NCBI GenBank assembly: GCA_026645575.1
Contig: JAPKMW010000104.1
Location: forward strand, 1-39,166
Length of the DNA stretch: 39,166 nt
Direction: 5' to 3'
From: Caldilineaceae bacterium
GTDB taxonomy: Bacteria; Chloroflexota; Anaerolineae; Caldilineales; Caldilineaceae
A program made the position numbers and the translations under genes. The notes below the pieces were generated by a model. That model saw nothing but the letters and a program-made list of their open reading frames with translations, had not been told where the DNA came from and ran no database searches. Positions 8,253 through 16,194 of the stretch are shown here, one piece after another; the stretch's first letter is position 1, and each line of letters begins with the position of its first letter.

Positions 8253-8276
8253 ATAACAGGGTGACAAGGTGATGGA
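8253..8276. repeat. 8-bp repeat, three units
   Basis: Read on the minus strand this is ccatcacc-ttgtcacc-ctgttatc, about three units of the octamer family (tcaccttg and variants) seen at 34424-34495 and inside the gene at 23621-23652. Just beyond it (about 8307-8335) a 15-bp sequence, accatggttgatgat, is repeated directly. Confidence 0.55.
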
Positions 8277-8390
8277 ATGGCTAACGCCGGCATACCTTTG
8301 CCTACCATGGTTGATGATACCATGGTTGATGATAAGGTATTCCCTTCACTGGTGTTCCCTTTACGATTTACCGATGGCAACACTACGCAT

Positions 8391-9479
8391 TCATTTGTAG
8401 CGTGGTTGATAGAACGGACGCTTGACCACTTGGGCCTTTTTGGGTTGGCCCCGGATCACAATCTCAATGGTTGAGCCGACTTTGCTATACGCACGCGGCA
8501 CATAGCCAAGCCCCAGAAATTGATCCAGGGTCGGGCTTTTCATACCGGTGGTGACATAGCCAACAATCGTGCCGTCAACTGCAATCTCATAGTGATCACG
8601 GGGGACGGCGCGTTCGACCATGGCAAAGCCAATGAGCAGCCGCGACGGCTGTTCCTGCTTGACTTTTAGCAGCGCCTCCCGCCCGACAAATTCCTTTTCC
8701 CAACTGATCACCCAGCCCAAGCGCGCCTCTAGCGGATTGATCGTATCATCAATCTCGTGGCCATAGAGCGGCATACAGGCTTCAAAGCGTAGGCTGTCGC
8801 GTGCGGCCAGACCACAAGGGAGTAACCCATCGTCTTTGCCATGCTCTAAGAGGGCGTTCCAAACGGCAACGGCGTGAGTCGCAGGGAAATAAAGTTCAAA
8901 GCCATCTTCACCGGTATAGCCTGTCCGCCCCAAGAGCGCCGGGACGCCGGCCAGATCCGTTTCAACACCAGTACGAGTGGCAACTTGGCTCAGGTCGTGC
9001 GTGGTCAAGCGTTGTAAAATCATCTCGGCTTTGGGGCCTTGTAGCGCCAGCATACAAGTGGCGTCCGAAATATCGGTCAGTTGGACATTGTAGCCCGTGG
9101 CGTGGGCTTGCAACCAGGCCAGATCCTTCTCCCGGTTGGAGGCGTTGACCGCAATCAACCAACGTCCGGGCAGGCGATAGAGAAAAATATCATCCACAAT
9201 CGTGCCGTTGGGATAGAGCAGCAAGCTGTAATGCGCCTCATTGACCGCCATCTGCGTAATATCCCAGACCTGAATATATTGCAGAAAGGCGTCCGCATCC
9301 GGCCCGATCAATTCAATCTGGCCCATGTGGTCAATATCAAAGAGACCGGCTGCCGTGCGCACCGCCTGGTGTTCCACCGTTGGCCCCGTTGGGTATTGCA
9401 CGGGCAAGGCCCAGCCGGCAAAATCGACCATACGACCGCCCAGGGCAAGATGGCTCTCATAAAGTGGCGTCTGTTGCAC
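8391..9479 (-). CDS. gcvT: Glycine cleavage system T protein (aminomethyltransferase)
   Basis: A 362-residue protein of the standard GcvT length. Recognisable blocks run in order: MVDFAGWALPVQYP near residue 17, FDIDHMGQIELIGPDA near 47, LALQGPKAE, GRTGYTGEDGFELYFP, a GLAARDSLRFEACMPLYGHEI block, and PTLDQFLGLGYVP near the C-terminus. It moves the methylene unit of the aminomethyl group on GcvH to tetrahydrofolate and releases ammonia. It starts the minus-strand unit gcvT-gcvH-binding protein. A promoter is readable upstream, and no glycine riboswitch pattern was found in the 120 nt before the gene. Confidence 0.96.
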   Translation of the reverse strand: MQQTPLYESHLALGGRMVDFAGWALPVQYPTGPTVEHQAVRTAAGLFDIDHMGQIELIGPDADAFLQYIQVWDITQMAVNEAHYSLLLYPNGTIVDDIFLYRLPGRWLIAVNASNREKDLAWLQAHATGYNVQLTDISDATCMLALQGPKAEMILQRLTTHDLSQVATRTGVETDLAGVPALLGRTGYTGEDGFELYFPATHAVAVWNALLEHGKDDGLLPCGLAARDSLRFEACMPLYGHEIDDTINPLEARLGWVISWEKEFVGREALLKVKQEQPSRLLIGFAMVERAVPRDHYEIAVDGTIVGYVTTGMKSPTLDQFLGLGYVPRAYSKVGSTIEIVIRGQPKKAQVVKRPFYQPRYK

Positions 9480-9519
9480 AACTCTCCCTTTCTGCTACCC
9501 CCGTTACGTTTCTTGTGCG

Positions 9520-9548
9520 AGTATACTCTTGCCTGGACGAGTTGGCAA
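9520..9548 (-). promoter_or_regulatory. Promoter of gcvT
   Basis: On the minus strand, TTGCCA (9543-9548), a 17-nt spacer and TATACT (9520-9525). The predicted leader is about 30 nt. Confidence 0.6.
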
Positions 9549-9597
9549 ATATCGGGGGGCAAGTGGCAGGCGTTTGGCAAGATCCGTCGAAAAAAGC

Positions 9598-9626
9598 TTG
9601 ACTTTTCAATGGTCTCCCGCTATAAT
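9598..9626 (+). promoter_or_regulatory. Promoter of the split tRNA-Arg gene
   Basis: TTGACT (9598-9603), 17-nt spacer, perfect TATAAT (9621-9626). The tRNA starts 23 nt downstream. This is one of the best promoters in the window, as expected for a stable RNA. Confidence 0.75.
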
Positions 9627-9648
9627 CAGTTGTGTAAGATGGATCCTT

Positions 9649-9976
9649 GCCCTCTTAGCTCAGTTGGATAGAGCAACGGACTTTGGCTGATTGTGATAGC
9701 ACATTTAGATGAAATCACAAAAATAGGAGCCTTCATCGAGAAACAGAATCGATGAAGTGGAGGATGCTGTATCGGTGAACCCTGTCAAATGGCAACACCG
9801 AGGAAACCTGCGGTCGCTAGTGGTGGCGAGCAAGGGGATCCGTAGAGGCCATACGCATCCCGCCTGAAATGGTGAAGATATGGTCCAGACCACAAACAGT
9901 CTCAATAGCTGGCAGCGAAAGCTGTAGTGGTACGCTAATCCGTAGGTCGTGCGTTCGAGTCGCACAGGGGGCGCCA
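9649..9976 (+). tRNA. tRNA-Arg(UCU), interrupted by a group I intron
   Basis: Exons 9649-9683 and 9935-9976 join into a standard tRNA. Acceptor stem GCCCTCT (9649-9655) pairs with AGGGGGC (9966-9972); the D-arm is GCTCAGTTGGATAGAGC; the anticodon stem ACGGA (9676-9680) pairs with TCCGT (9939-9943); the T-arm is GTGCG-TTCGAGT-CGCAC (9949-9965); the discriminator is G and CCA is encoded (9974-9976). The spliced anticodon loop is C-U-U-C-U-A-A, giving anticodon UCU for arginine AGA codons. The break lies after U34. The alternative of reading more bases into the 5' exon would leave the intron without its required terminal G, so this split is preferred. Confidence 0.9.
9684..9934 (+). ncRNA. Group I self-splicing intron in tRNA-Arg(UCU)
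   Basis: A 251-nt intron between anticodon positions 34 and 35. The 5' exon ends in U and the intron in G9934, as required. Readable parts: guide GAG (9727-9729) pairing with exon CUU (9681-9683), with an extension hairpin ttgtgat/atcacaa (9691-9697, 9714-9720); P2 9731-9739/9749-9757; a P4-like pair CGGTG/CACCG (9773-9777, 9796-9800); P7 ggatc/ggtcc (9836-9840, 9882-9886), the latter within the classic S-type core aagatatggtcc (9875-9886); and a GAAA-capped stem cagc-gaaa-gctg (9913-9924) near the 3' end. Size, insertion site and order closely match, from memory, the cyanobacterial tRNA-Leu(UAA) intron (subgroup IC3). It encodes no homing endonuclease. The pairing scheme is by eye. Confidence 0.9.
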
Positions 9977-10016
9977 GAAAAATCGTCGCCAAAACGATGG
10001 AAACGATTTGAGGTAA

Positions 10017-10077
10017 GGAGAGTAAGAGAAAAAGAGATTGAGAGATTATCTCTCAATCTCTTTTTCTCTTACTCTCC
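10017..10077. repeat. Perfect 30-bp inverted repeat after the tRNA gene
   Basis: Arms 10017-10046 and 10048-10077 are perfectly complementary around a single base at 10047. The left arm is purine-only for most of its length (aagagaaaaagagattgaga) and the right arm pyrimidine-rich. It lies 40 bp after the tRNA and 38 bp beyond the stop of the convergent aminopeptidase gene, so it may terminate both. It has no U-tract, and the perfect arms suggest a recent origin or strong selection. Confidence 0.85.
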
Positions 10078-10115
10078 CAGTGATGACAATTATCCCTTAC
10101 CCAAATTGTAGTAGC

Positions 10116-11399
10116 TTAAGCCGGCTGTAACACTTCATCCGTAAATTGACCATCGACCATTAGGGCCAAAGTGCGCCCGTCAGCACATTGGCCGTAGAGG
10201 TTCATGGTCGGTGTGCCGATCATAAAATCGACATGGGTGTCGGAAACATTGACGCCATGTGCGGCTAGATCCTCTTCATTCATACTGGTGGCGCCAACCA
10301 TGCCTTCGGGATAAGCTTCCCCAAAGGCGATGTGGCAGACAGCATTTTCGTCAAAAAGGATGTCATAGAAGGTGGTATTGACCTGGTTGACCGGCGAACG
10401 CACATCGACCAGCGCCACTTCCCCTAGGCGGCGGGCGCCGGGAATGGCAAAGAATTGATCCAGCACATCCTGACCAGTTTCGGCGCTATATTCGACCACT
10501 TCCCCTGCCTCAAAGCGGAAGTAAGCACTCTCGACCTTGCGTTCCAGGGGGAAGGTCGGTTTGGAAGTGCGCACCCAACCGGTCGTGCGACCATTATGCG
10601 GGGTGGTAAAAACTTCCTCGGTGGGCATGTTGGGAAAGAAGGGAATGCCCTGTGTCGTCATCGCGCCGCCGCCCATCCATTGGGGTGCATCGGTCAGTCC
10701 AACGGTCAGGTCAGTACGTGGTTTGCCGTCGGGGCCGGACAACGAATCGACAAAGCGCACGGTTCGCACCTGATGGTGGGCAAGGAAGGCAATGATGCCT
10801 TTGAGCAGACGCTCTTGGCGCCGCCAGGCAGCGACCGGATCGGGCTGATCCAGGCGGCAGGTGCGGAAAACCGTCTGCCACAATTGGGCATGGGCTTCCG
10901 CCGGGGAAAGATGAGGAAAGACCTTTTGCGCCCAAGCTTGTGTTGGGACACCGGCCACACACCAGGGTAGTTGGTTCGCCATCTGCGCCTGGGAATAAAA
11001 ACGTAACTTTTGGGCGCGCACCTGCCCGATTTTGCGTAGGCGCAACGGATCGACATCATCAAAGAGGTCGGGATAGGCATCGCCGGTGAGCGCCAAGCGC
11101 GCCCAGGTGTCATTAACCATCTCTTGATGACGGGCAATTTCATACCCCGGCAAAAACTCAAGATATTCCAGCCTACTGTGGAGTAAGCGCTGTTTAGCGG
11201 TTGGGCTATCGGTCCAGTCAACATGAACATAGCGGGCGCCGACGCGATAGGCAGCAGCTGCCGCAAGCCGTACCAGATCAGCATGTTCTAGTTCGGCGCC
11301 AATCCGTAACGATTGTCCGGGCTGTAGATTCACGCCACTTTGAATCAGGAGTTCGGCGTAAGCGGCAAGTTGCTGGGCGAAGTCAGGTGTCATGCTCAT
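10116..11399 (-). CDS. M29-family metallo-aminopeptidase (AmpS/aminopeptidase T-like)
   Basis: A 427-residue protein from the preferred start at 11399, which follows AGGAAA; a start at 11432 would run through a 16-bp tandem repeat and is rejected. The N-terminus (FAQQLAAYAELLIQSGVNLQPGQ) is characteristic of M29 enzymes. The catalytic half shows TEEVFTTPHNGRTTG, EYSAETGQ, GARRLGEVALVD, and the metal-ligand region HIAFGEAYPEG and SDTHVDFMIGT. M29 enzymes remove N-terminal residues from peptides in the cytoplasm, using two metal ions, usually as dimers. It is transcribed away from the PHAX-domain gene. Confidence 0.92.
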   Translation of the reverse strand: MSMTPDFAQQLAAYAELLIQSGVNLQPGQSLRIGAELEHADLVRLAAAAAYRVGARYVHVDWTDSPTAKQRLLHSRLEYLEFLPGYEIARHQEMVNDTWARLALTGDAYPDLFDDVDPLRLRKIGQVRAQKLRFYSQAQMANQLPWCVAGVPTQAWAQKVFPHLSPAEAHAQLWQTVFRTCRLDQPDPVAAWRRQERLLKGIIAFLAHHQVRTVRFVDSLSGPDGKPRTDLTVGLTDAPQWMGGGAMTTQGIPFFPNMPTEEVFTTPHNGRTTGWVRTSKPTFPLERKVESAYFRFEAGEVVEYSAETGQDVLDQFFAIPGARRLGEVALVDVRSPVNQVNTTFYDILFDENAVCHIAFGEAYPEGMVGATSMNEEDLAAHGVNVSDTHVDFMIGTPTMNLYGQCADGRTLALMVDGQFTDEVLQPA

Positions 11400-11418
11400 T
11401 TGTTTCCTAGTGGTAATG

Positions 11419-11477
11419 CTTTCCAATGACAATACTTTCTAATGACAATACTTTCCAATGACAATACAATGACAATA
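11419..11477. repeat. 16-bp direct tandem repeat
   Basis: Three units of ctttccaatgacaata (11419-11434, 11435-11450 with one change, 11451-11466), followed by a partial unit to 11477. They lie in the region upstream of the aminopeptidase start. Confidence 0.8.
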
Positions 11478-11615
11478 CAATTTGGTCGCTATATTATACT
11501 GTCCAGTGCAAAAACACGGAAAAGTTGAACTTTTCCTGCCACTTAACATAACATATACTACAAATCAATTTGCGCAGATAGGAATTTTTACAATAGTAGT
11601 CACTTCCGAAAGCGT

Positions 11616-11644
11616 TTGACAGAGATTGCGCGTTTTTCTACAAT
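11616..11644 (+). promoter_or_regulatory. Promoter of the PHAX-domain gene
   Basis: TTGACA (11616-11621), 17-nt spacer, TACAAT (11639-11644): nearly consensus. Transcription from here would give a leader of about 245 nt before the start at 11897. Confidence 0.65.
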
Positions 11645-11650
11645 AGAGGA

Positions 11651-11896
11651 ATGCAGGTACAATTAGGTACAGCAGATCATCACACGATGTATCCTGCACG
11701 GCAGCACATAAAGCAACCTATTTACACCTGAAAAAGTGCTACTTTATGGCGCCGTTGAGTATAACAGGTCTGAAAAGTAACAGGTATGAAAACGCTGTCG
11801 CGCGGTTCCCTACTGGGCAACCAGGATTCGTGTACTGCCGGACAGTGGATTCAATACGCGAGGCCGGGTCAAAACGACGGCACGCGAAAGGACATC
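11651..11896 (+). other. Long 5' leader of the PHAX-domain gene
   Basis: About 245 nt between the predicted transcription start and the chosen start codon. It contains small stems such as ctgg-gcaa-ccag near 11813-11824. An in-frame ATG at 11786 extends the protein by 37 residues of atypical sequence without a clear ribosome site. No known riboswitch class was recognised. Confidence 0.35.
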
Positions 11897-12607
11897 ATGA
11901 GTGAAATTGTAACAGAAGCCCAGGAGATTGCTCAAGCCTTAGAGGAACGACGGGTTGATCTGGTTACAGCCGCGATCAATGTATTGGGGCTGGAACGAAC
12001 GCGTGCATTTCTGGATCAAACCTTAGCCATGGAAACCGCCGGCGGGATGATGACGAAGAGTGAACAACGACGCCGCACGCCGGGCGGGGCCTTCTTTCAG
12101 TTGATGAAAGATCACATCACCAAAGAAGAGCGCAAAGCGATCTTTGGCATTGACCAGAAGAAGAAGAAGAAAAAGAAGAAGAAGTCAGCGGCCAAACCGG
12201 CAGCTTCCCAGGCAACCATGACCTGGGACGAAGCCAAGCAACTGATCGCCAAAGCCTTGAAAGCAACAGGAGAAGCAAAAACTGTGAAAGTCACACTTAT
12301 TGGTCGCCCACTCAAAGTTGTCCAACAAAAAGATTGTGTTGTTGTTTCTTTAAAGGGCAAAGAACCAAAAAACTTGCCCAAAGGCTTACCGCCGGTCCCC
12401 GAAGGCAGCGCCATTACCTGGGCCGTCTTTATTGTCACGAAACAATGGAATCGGGTCAAAGAGAGCATTGAAGCCAATAGCGACGACCAACTCATCATCG
12501 AAGGCTATCCAATTGTCGGCAAAGGGGGCATTGCGGCTGTGATGACCACCAATTGCCGTAGCGTATTGATGGAACGCGCCCAGCGTGCATCGGATCGCGA
12601 AGATTAA
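11897..12607 (+). CDS. PHAX-type RNA-binding domain protein
   Basis: A 236-residue protein from ATG 11897, preceded by GAAAGGA. Residues 12-84 resemble the RNA-binding domain of PHAX, the eukaryotic adaptor that carries capped snRNA out of the nucleus: helices with LVTAAINVLGLERTRAFLDQ, then ETAGGMMTKSEQ, RRRTPGGAFFQLMKDHI and ITKEERKAIFG. A run of nine lysines (88-96) follows directly and could add non-specific RNA contact. The C-terminal half (107-230) is a separate alpha/beta domain that I do not recognise, with VKVTLIGRPLKVVQQ and AVFIVTKQWNRVKESI. A cytoplasmic RNA-binding role is likely by family; target and partners are unknown. The gene has its own promoter and a long leader. Confidence 0.75.
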   Translation: MSEIVTEAQEIAQALEERRVDLVTAAINVLGLERTRAFLDQTLAMETAGGMMTKSEQRRRTPGGAFFQLMKDHITKEERKAIFGIDQKKKKKKKKKSAAKPAASQATMTWDEAKQLIAKALKATGEAKTVKVTLIGRPLKVVQQKDCVVVSLKGKEPKNLPKGLPPVPEGSAITWAVFIVTKQWNRVKESIEANSDDQLIIEGYPIVGKGGIAAVMTTNCRSVLMERAQRASDRED

Positions 12608-12645
12608 CCAGAGGCGGGGGATCCCCCTGCCTACTCCCAATTCGT

Positions 12646-13836
12646 TCAGCAACGAACTGCCCGCTGATATACGGCAACTGTCTCTGCGGCGCAACGCTCC
12701 CAGCGGAAGGTAGCGGCCCGGTTATTGCCGCGTATGCGTAGCGTGTTGGCGAGGTCTGGTTCATTGCTCAACCGCAGCACAGCCGCGGCTAATGCTTCCG
12801 CATCAGTCGGCGGCGCCAGCAACGCCGCATCACCGGCTGCTTCCGGCAAACTGCTGCTATTGCTACAGATCACCGGCGCTCCACACGCCATTGCCTCCAG
12901 CACAGGAAAACCAAAGCCTTCATACAACGTTGGTTGTAAAACCGCCGCCGCACCACTATAAAGCGGCGGCAGATCGGCGGCAGGAACATAGCCGGTAAAG
13001 ACGACATCATCCGCCAACCCCAGCGTTGCTACTTGGGCTTGAATCGGTTCAAAGAGCCACCCCTGCCCGCCAGCAATCACCAGACAGTGGGGCAGCCCTG
13101 CCGCTTTGAGCCGGGCCAGCGCCTGCATCGCCGTCAGATGATTTTTGCGCGGCTCCAATGTGCCAACCATGAGCAGATAGGGCCGCAGCGCGCCGGAACG
13201 GTCGCGCAAGGTATAGCGGGCCTGCACTTCCTGTACCAACAGCGGCGGCGCCGGTTGGAAGGTCGGGTCAATGCCCTGGTAGATCACCGTAATCTTGTCC
13301 GCCGGCGTTTGATATAGGTCAACCAAGTCCCGTTTGGTCTGTTGACTGACGGCAATGATCTGGTTGGCCGCGCGCACAAAGAGCCGCATCCCGACCGTTA
13401 AGAAAAGACGGTTCGTCCACTTGTGATGCTGCGGGTAACGTTCAAAAATGAGATCATGCACCGTCAGCACTGTCGGTCGGCGTAGATAGGGCAGGAGATG
13501 CTCGGTTGCATGATAGAGTTGACCAGCCGGGAGGCGCTCTTCATAAAAGGGGCGGCGCCCCAGTTGGGTGGCAAGAACGCTTAAGCGCCAGGCATATTGC
13601 CCCGTCGACAATGTTCGGTGCGGCGTGTCTTGCAAGCGCAGTGGCAGAGTATGACCACTATGCGCATTATAGAACAAGGTCAACGCAACCTGTTCATGAT
13701 GATGGGCCAGGAGATAGGCGGCAAGTTGTTGGGCATAGCGGCTCAGGCCGGCTTGTTGGTGGACCGCCGGGCCGGCATCCATCACGATAGTAAGAGGAGA
13801 AGCAAGCGCAGAAGCAGGTACAGAATTGGTAGTCAT
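12646..13836 (-). CDS. GT4-family glycosyltransferase
   Basis: A 396-residue GT-B enzyme. The N-terminal half (TIVMDAGPAVHQQAGLSRYA) carries the glycine-rich acceptor-side loop; the C-terminal half has YLLMVGTLEPRKNHLTAM, YVPAADLPPLYSGAAAVLQP and the donor-binding EX7E block EGFGFPVLEAMACGAP. It resembles mannosyl- or other hexosyltransferases of exopolysaccharide synthesis. It starts 3 nt after the uridine kinase stop, so the two are probably co-transcribed. The acceptor cannot be told from sequence. Confidence 0.9.
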   Translation of the reverse strand: MTTNSVPASALASPLTIVMDAGPAVHQQAGLSRYAQQLAAYLLAHHHEQVALTLFYNAHSGHTLPLRLQDTPHRTLSTGQYAWRLSVLATQLGRRPFYEERLPAGQLYHATEHLLPYLRRPTVLTVHDLIFERYPQHHKWTNRLFLTVGMRLFVRAANQIIAVSQQTKRDLVDLYQTPADKITVIYQGIDPTFQPAPPLLVQEVQARYTLRDRSGALRPYLLMVGTLEPRKNHLTAMQALARLKAAGLPHCLVIAGGQGWLFEPIQAQVATLGLADDVVFTGYVPAADLPPLYSGAAAVLQPTLYEGFGFPVLEAMACGAPVICSNSSSLPEAAGDAALLAPPTDAEALAAAVLRLSNEPDLANTLRIRGNNRAATFRWERCAAETVAVYQRAVRC

Positions 13837-13839
13837 TGC

Positions 13840-14487
13840 TTAACTTTGCTGCAAGGCGCGCTGAATACGGCTGACAATCATCTCCATGGCAATCCGATTT
13901 TCACCACCGCGCGGCACAATGATGTCGGCGTGCCGTTTGCTTGGCTCGACAAATTCCAGGTGCATAGGGCGCACGGTGGTCAAATACTGTTCAACCACGG
14001 AAGCCAAGGAACGCCCACGCTCCTGCACATCCCGTTGCAACCGGCGAATAAAGCGTAGGTCGGCGTCGGTGTCCACATAGATACGAATGTCCATTAGATC
14101 GCATAATGCCTTTTCTACAAAGATCAGAATGCCTTCCACCAAAATGATCGCCGCCGGTTGCACCAACCGTGTCTCCGGGCGCCGGGTGTAGTTAGCAAAG
14201 TCATAGAGCGGGGCGGCGACAGCCTGTCCCTGGCGCAACTGCTGAATATGGTCGATCAGCAGTTGCGTTTCCAGACTATCGGGGTGGTCATAGTTGATCG
14301 CCAGCCGCGCGGCCGGCACTAAATGGCCCTGATCCCGATAGTAGCTGTCATGTTGTAAATAGGCAAAATGGGCCGGCCCGACCATACGTTGAATTCGTTC
14401 GCTGACGGTCGTCTTGCCGCTGCCGCTGCCGCCAGCCACGCCGATGACCAGGGGGACGGTTGCTGATTGGGTTGCTTGCATTGTCAC
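13840..14487 (-). CDS. udk: Uridine kinase
   Basis: A 215-residue P-loop kinase of the normal Udk length. Walker A is GGSGSGKTT (residues 19-27). Nucleoside-binding blocks follow: LQHDSYYRD, NYDHPDSLET, PLYDFANYTRRPET and IILVEGILIF. The C-terminal part has DADLRFIRRLQRDVQERGRS, the usual lid/arginine region. It phosphorylates uridine and cytidine in pyrimidine salvage, in the cytoplasm. ATG 14481 is an alternative start. The glycosyltransferase gene follows 3 nt downstream; a possible link is supply of UDP-sugar precursors, which is inference only. Confidence 0.95.
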   Translation of the reverse strand: MTMQATQSATVPLVIGVAGGSGSGKTTVSERIQRMVGPAHFAYLQHDSYYRDQGHLVPAARLAINYDHPDSLETQLLIDHIQQLRQGQAVAAPLYDFANYTRRPETRLVQPAAIILVEGILIFVEKALCDLMDIRIYVDTDADLRFIRRLQRDVQERGRSLASVVEQYLTTVRPMHLEFVEPSKRHADIIVPRGGENRIAMEMIVSRIQRALQQS

Positions 14488-14526
14488 TGTCTTACGTTAA
14501 ACGAATATCACACAATAAATTGGATT

Positions 14527-14566
14527 AAAGGAGGCGTTCGCATGTGGGCGTGCGAACGCCTCCTTT
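14527..14566 (-). terminator. Strong hairpin terminator after the ResB-like gene
   Basis: Perfect 16-bp GC-rich stem (14527-14542 with 14551-14566) and 8-nt loop, 29 nt after the ResB-like stop. Read on the minus strand, the stem ends in cctccttt and then taatcc, a short T-run. Confidence 0.75.
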
Positions 14567-14595
14567 AGCGCGCTCAATGCTTACTGTTCATCAAT

Positions 14596-16194
14596 TCAGG
14601 CGAAATCCTCTTGGAGCGAACGTCGCAACCGTTCGATCGCCGTCGCCGCATCACTTTGTGCCACGATCACTGTACGCCCCGTCGGCCAGGGCGCCAATTG
14701 GATCAAGAGAAAGGCCGGTTGATAGGCAAAGCCAACTAAGCCCACCAAGACCAACGCCAGTGCGAGCCAGAGAAGCCAGATCGCTGGCTGATAGCGCACC
14801 ACGGCGGTCATACTGGCGACGGGTACAATGGTCAATTCGCGCACGTTCCCGCCAACCTGAATTTTGGCAACCACGGGGCGGTTGATTACCAACGTCTGCA
14901 GCGGCTCAGTCTCTGACTGAATGATCTCTAGCAAAAACTGCTCCTGCGGCACGGTGTCGATAGGGGAGACCATACTGTTGTTGGTCTGGCTCAGGGTGTC
15001 AGCGCTGGCGGCGCCTGTTTCATCAAGTTTGAGGCCGGCGGGCAGCACAGCCACGCGTACAACGCGCAGACCAACCTGGCCACCAACCACGACCGATTCT
15101 TCTCGCCCCAGGGTAGGAAAGATCAAGCCAAGTTCGGCGGTATTCTGGCTTTGGCCTGGTTGGGAGAGTGTCACCGTCTCATCGTTGCTACGCAGCCAGA
15201 GCGCCGGCGGCCCTGGCGCAGCCTGTAACGTCATCTGGCCGGCAGCAAGGCGACGACTTTCGCCAAGCGGCACCTGGTAGGCCGTATCGTTCATTTCAAC
15301 GGCGAGCGTGGGAATCAGCGTCTCATCGTTTTCTACCACAGCATAGGTCAGCGCTACACGTTGGGTCGTTGCCCGATATTGGTCGCCTGGCGCCAACAGC
15401 GGTGAGGTCACCTCCCACCCTACAACGAGGATGAGCCAAATGTCGATCAACGCCAGCAGCAAGCCGACAAGGAAAAGCGGTTGCAACCAGACCCAACGCT
15501 CTTGGTGGCGTCTGGCTAATAGGCGCCGCTCAACAACGATCGCCGGTGGCGATGCAGCTTCAGCATCGGCGTCTGCCGGTGGAGCGCCATCGCTGATTTG
15601 CAGCGGTGGCGTGGGTGTAACTGCGACCGTCGCCGGCAGTAATTCATCAAAATAGGGCTTAAGTGACGGCGTCAGTTGGGTAGCTAATGCTTCCGGCTCG
15701 TGACCGATCGCTTGTCGCCAGCGGTAGAGGGGTTGGGTGTCGGGCAAGGGCAAGGGCGCGCCAGCGGTATCGCCCGCCGTTGTCAAATACTGCTCAATCT
15801 GCTGGAAGCGCCATAGGGTTGCCAGCAGATTTGCCAGATGGATCAACAAAACCAGCGTAATGACCGCCATCAGCAATTGTAACAGCGGATTGTGTAGGAC
15901 ATCAAACAGACCCAGTGTGCGCAGGATGCTGCCCAGAAGGCCATACTCTTCGCTCACAGTCAGCAGCCAACGAGTGGCAGCCGCCGGGTCATCGGCAATT
16001 GTACCGGGCATTTGGCGGATAAAGAGCGCACAGAGCAAGAGAAGGAAGATAATGATGCCCAACGCGCCTACTGTGGCGCGGCTGCTCAACCAGCGCCAGA
16101 GGGTGCGCGTCAATTGGATACGTTGGTCAAATCGATTGGGTGCGAATCGATCCGTTGCGACTCGCTTCGTTGCTACGGCGTTGTGGTTAACCAT
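14596..16194 (-). CDS. ResB-like cytochrome c biogenesis protein
   Basis: A 532-residue membrane protein. Hydrophobic segments lie at about 42-59, 103-125, 232-253 and 470-492, with a large extracytoplasmic domain (about 254-468) between the third and fourth. This is the layout of ResB/CcsB, which with a CcsA/ResC partner delivers haem to apocytochrome c outside the membrane. Family-like features include LGLFDVLHNPLLQLLM and TLQAAPGPPALWLRS in the outer domain. The N-terminal 30 residues are basic and low in similarity to the family. No CcsA gene is adjacent. The start overlaps the DinG-like gene by 22 nt, suggesting translational coupling. Confidence 0.75.
   Translation of the reverse strand: MVNHNAVATKRVATDRFAPNRFDQRIQLTRTLWRWLSSRATVGALGIIIFLLLLCALFIRQMPGTIADDPAAATRWLLTVSEEYGLLGSILRTLGLFDVLHNPLLQLLMAVITLVLLIHLANLLATLWRFQQIEQYLTTAGDTAGAPLPLPDTQPLYRWRQAIGHEPEALATQLTPSLKPYFDELLPATVAVTPTPPLQISDGAPPADADAEAASPPAIVVERRLLARRHQERWVWLQPLFLVGLLLALIDIWLILVVGWEVTSPLLAPGDQYRATTQRVALTYAVVENDETLIPTLAVEMNDTAYQVPLGESRRLAAGQMTLQAAPGPPALWLRSNDETVTLSQPGQSQNTAELGLIFPTLGREESVVVGGQVGLRVVRVAVLPAGLKLDETGAASADTLSQTNNSMVSPIDTVPQEQFLLEIIQSETEPLQTLVINRPVVAKIQVGGNVRELTIVPVASMTAVVRYQPAIWLLWLALALVLVGLVGFAYQPAFLLIQLAPWPTGRTVIVAQSDAATAIERLRRSLQEDFA

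Noticed and set aside
9480..9600. Possible glycine riboswitch before gcvT
   Set aside because: The leader from the predicted promoter is only about 30 nt and the conserved riboswitch blocks are absent.
9705..9992. Minus-strand frame across the tRNA-Arg intron and 3' exon
   Set aside because: It is antisense to the split tRNA; peptides such as CATRTHDLRI are typical false translations of tRNA genes.
12112..12498. Minus-strand frame with a polyphenylalanine run
   Set aside because: The run is simply the complement of the lysine codons in the PHAX-domain gene.
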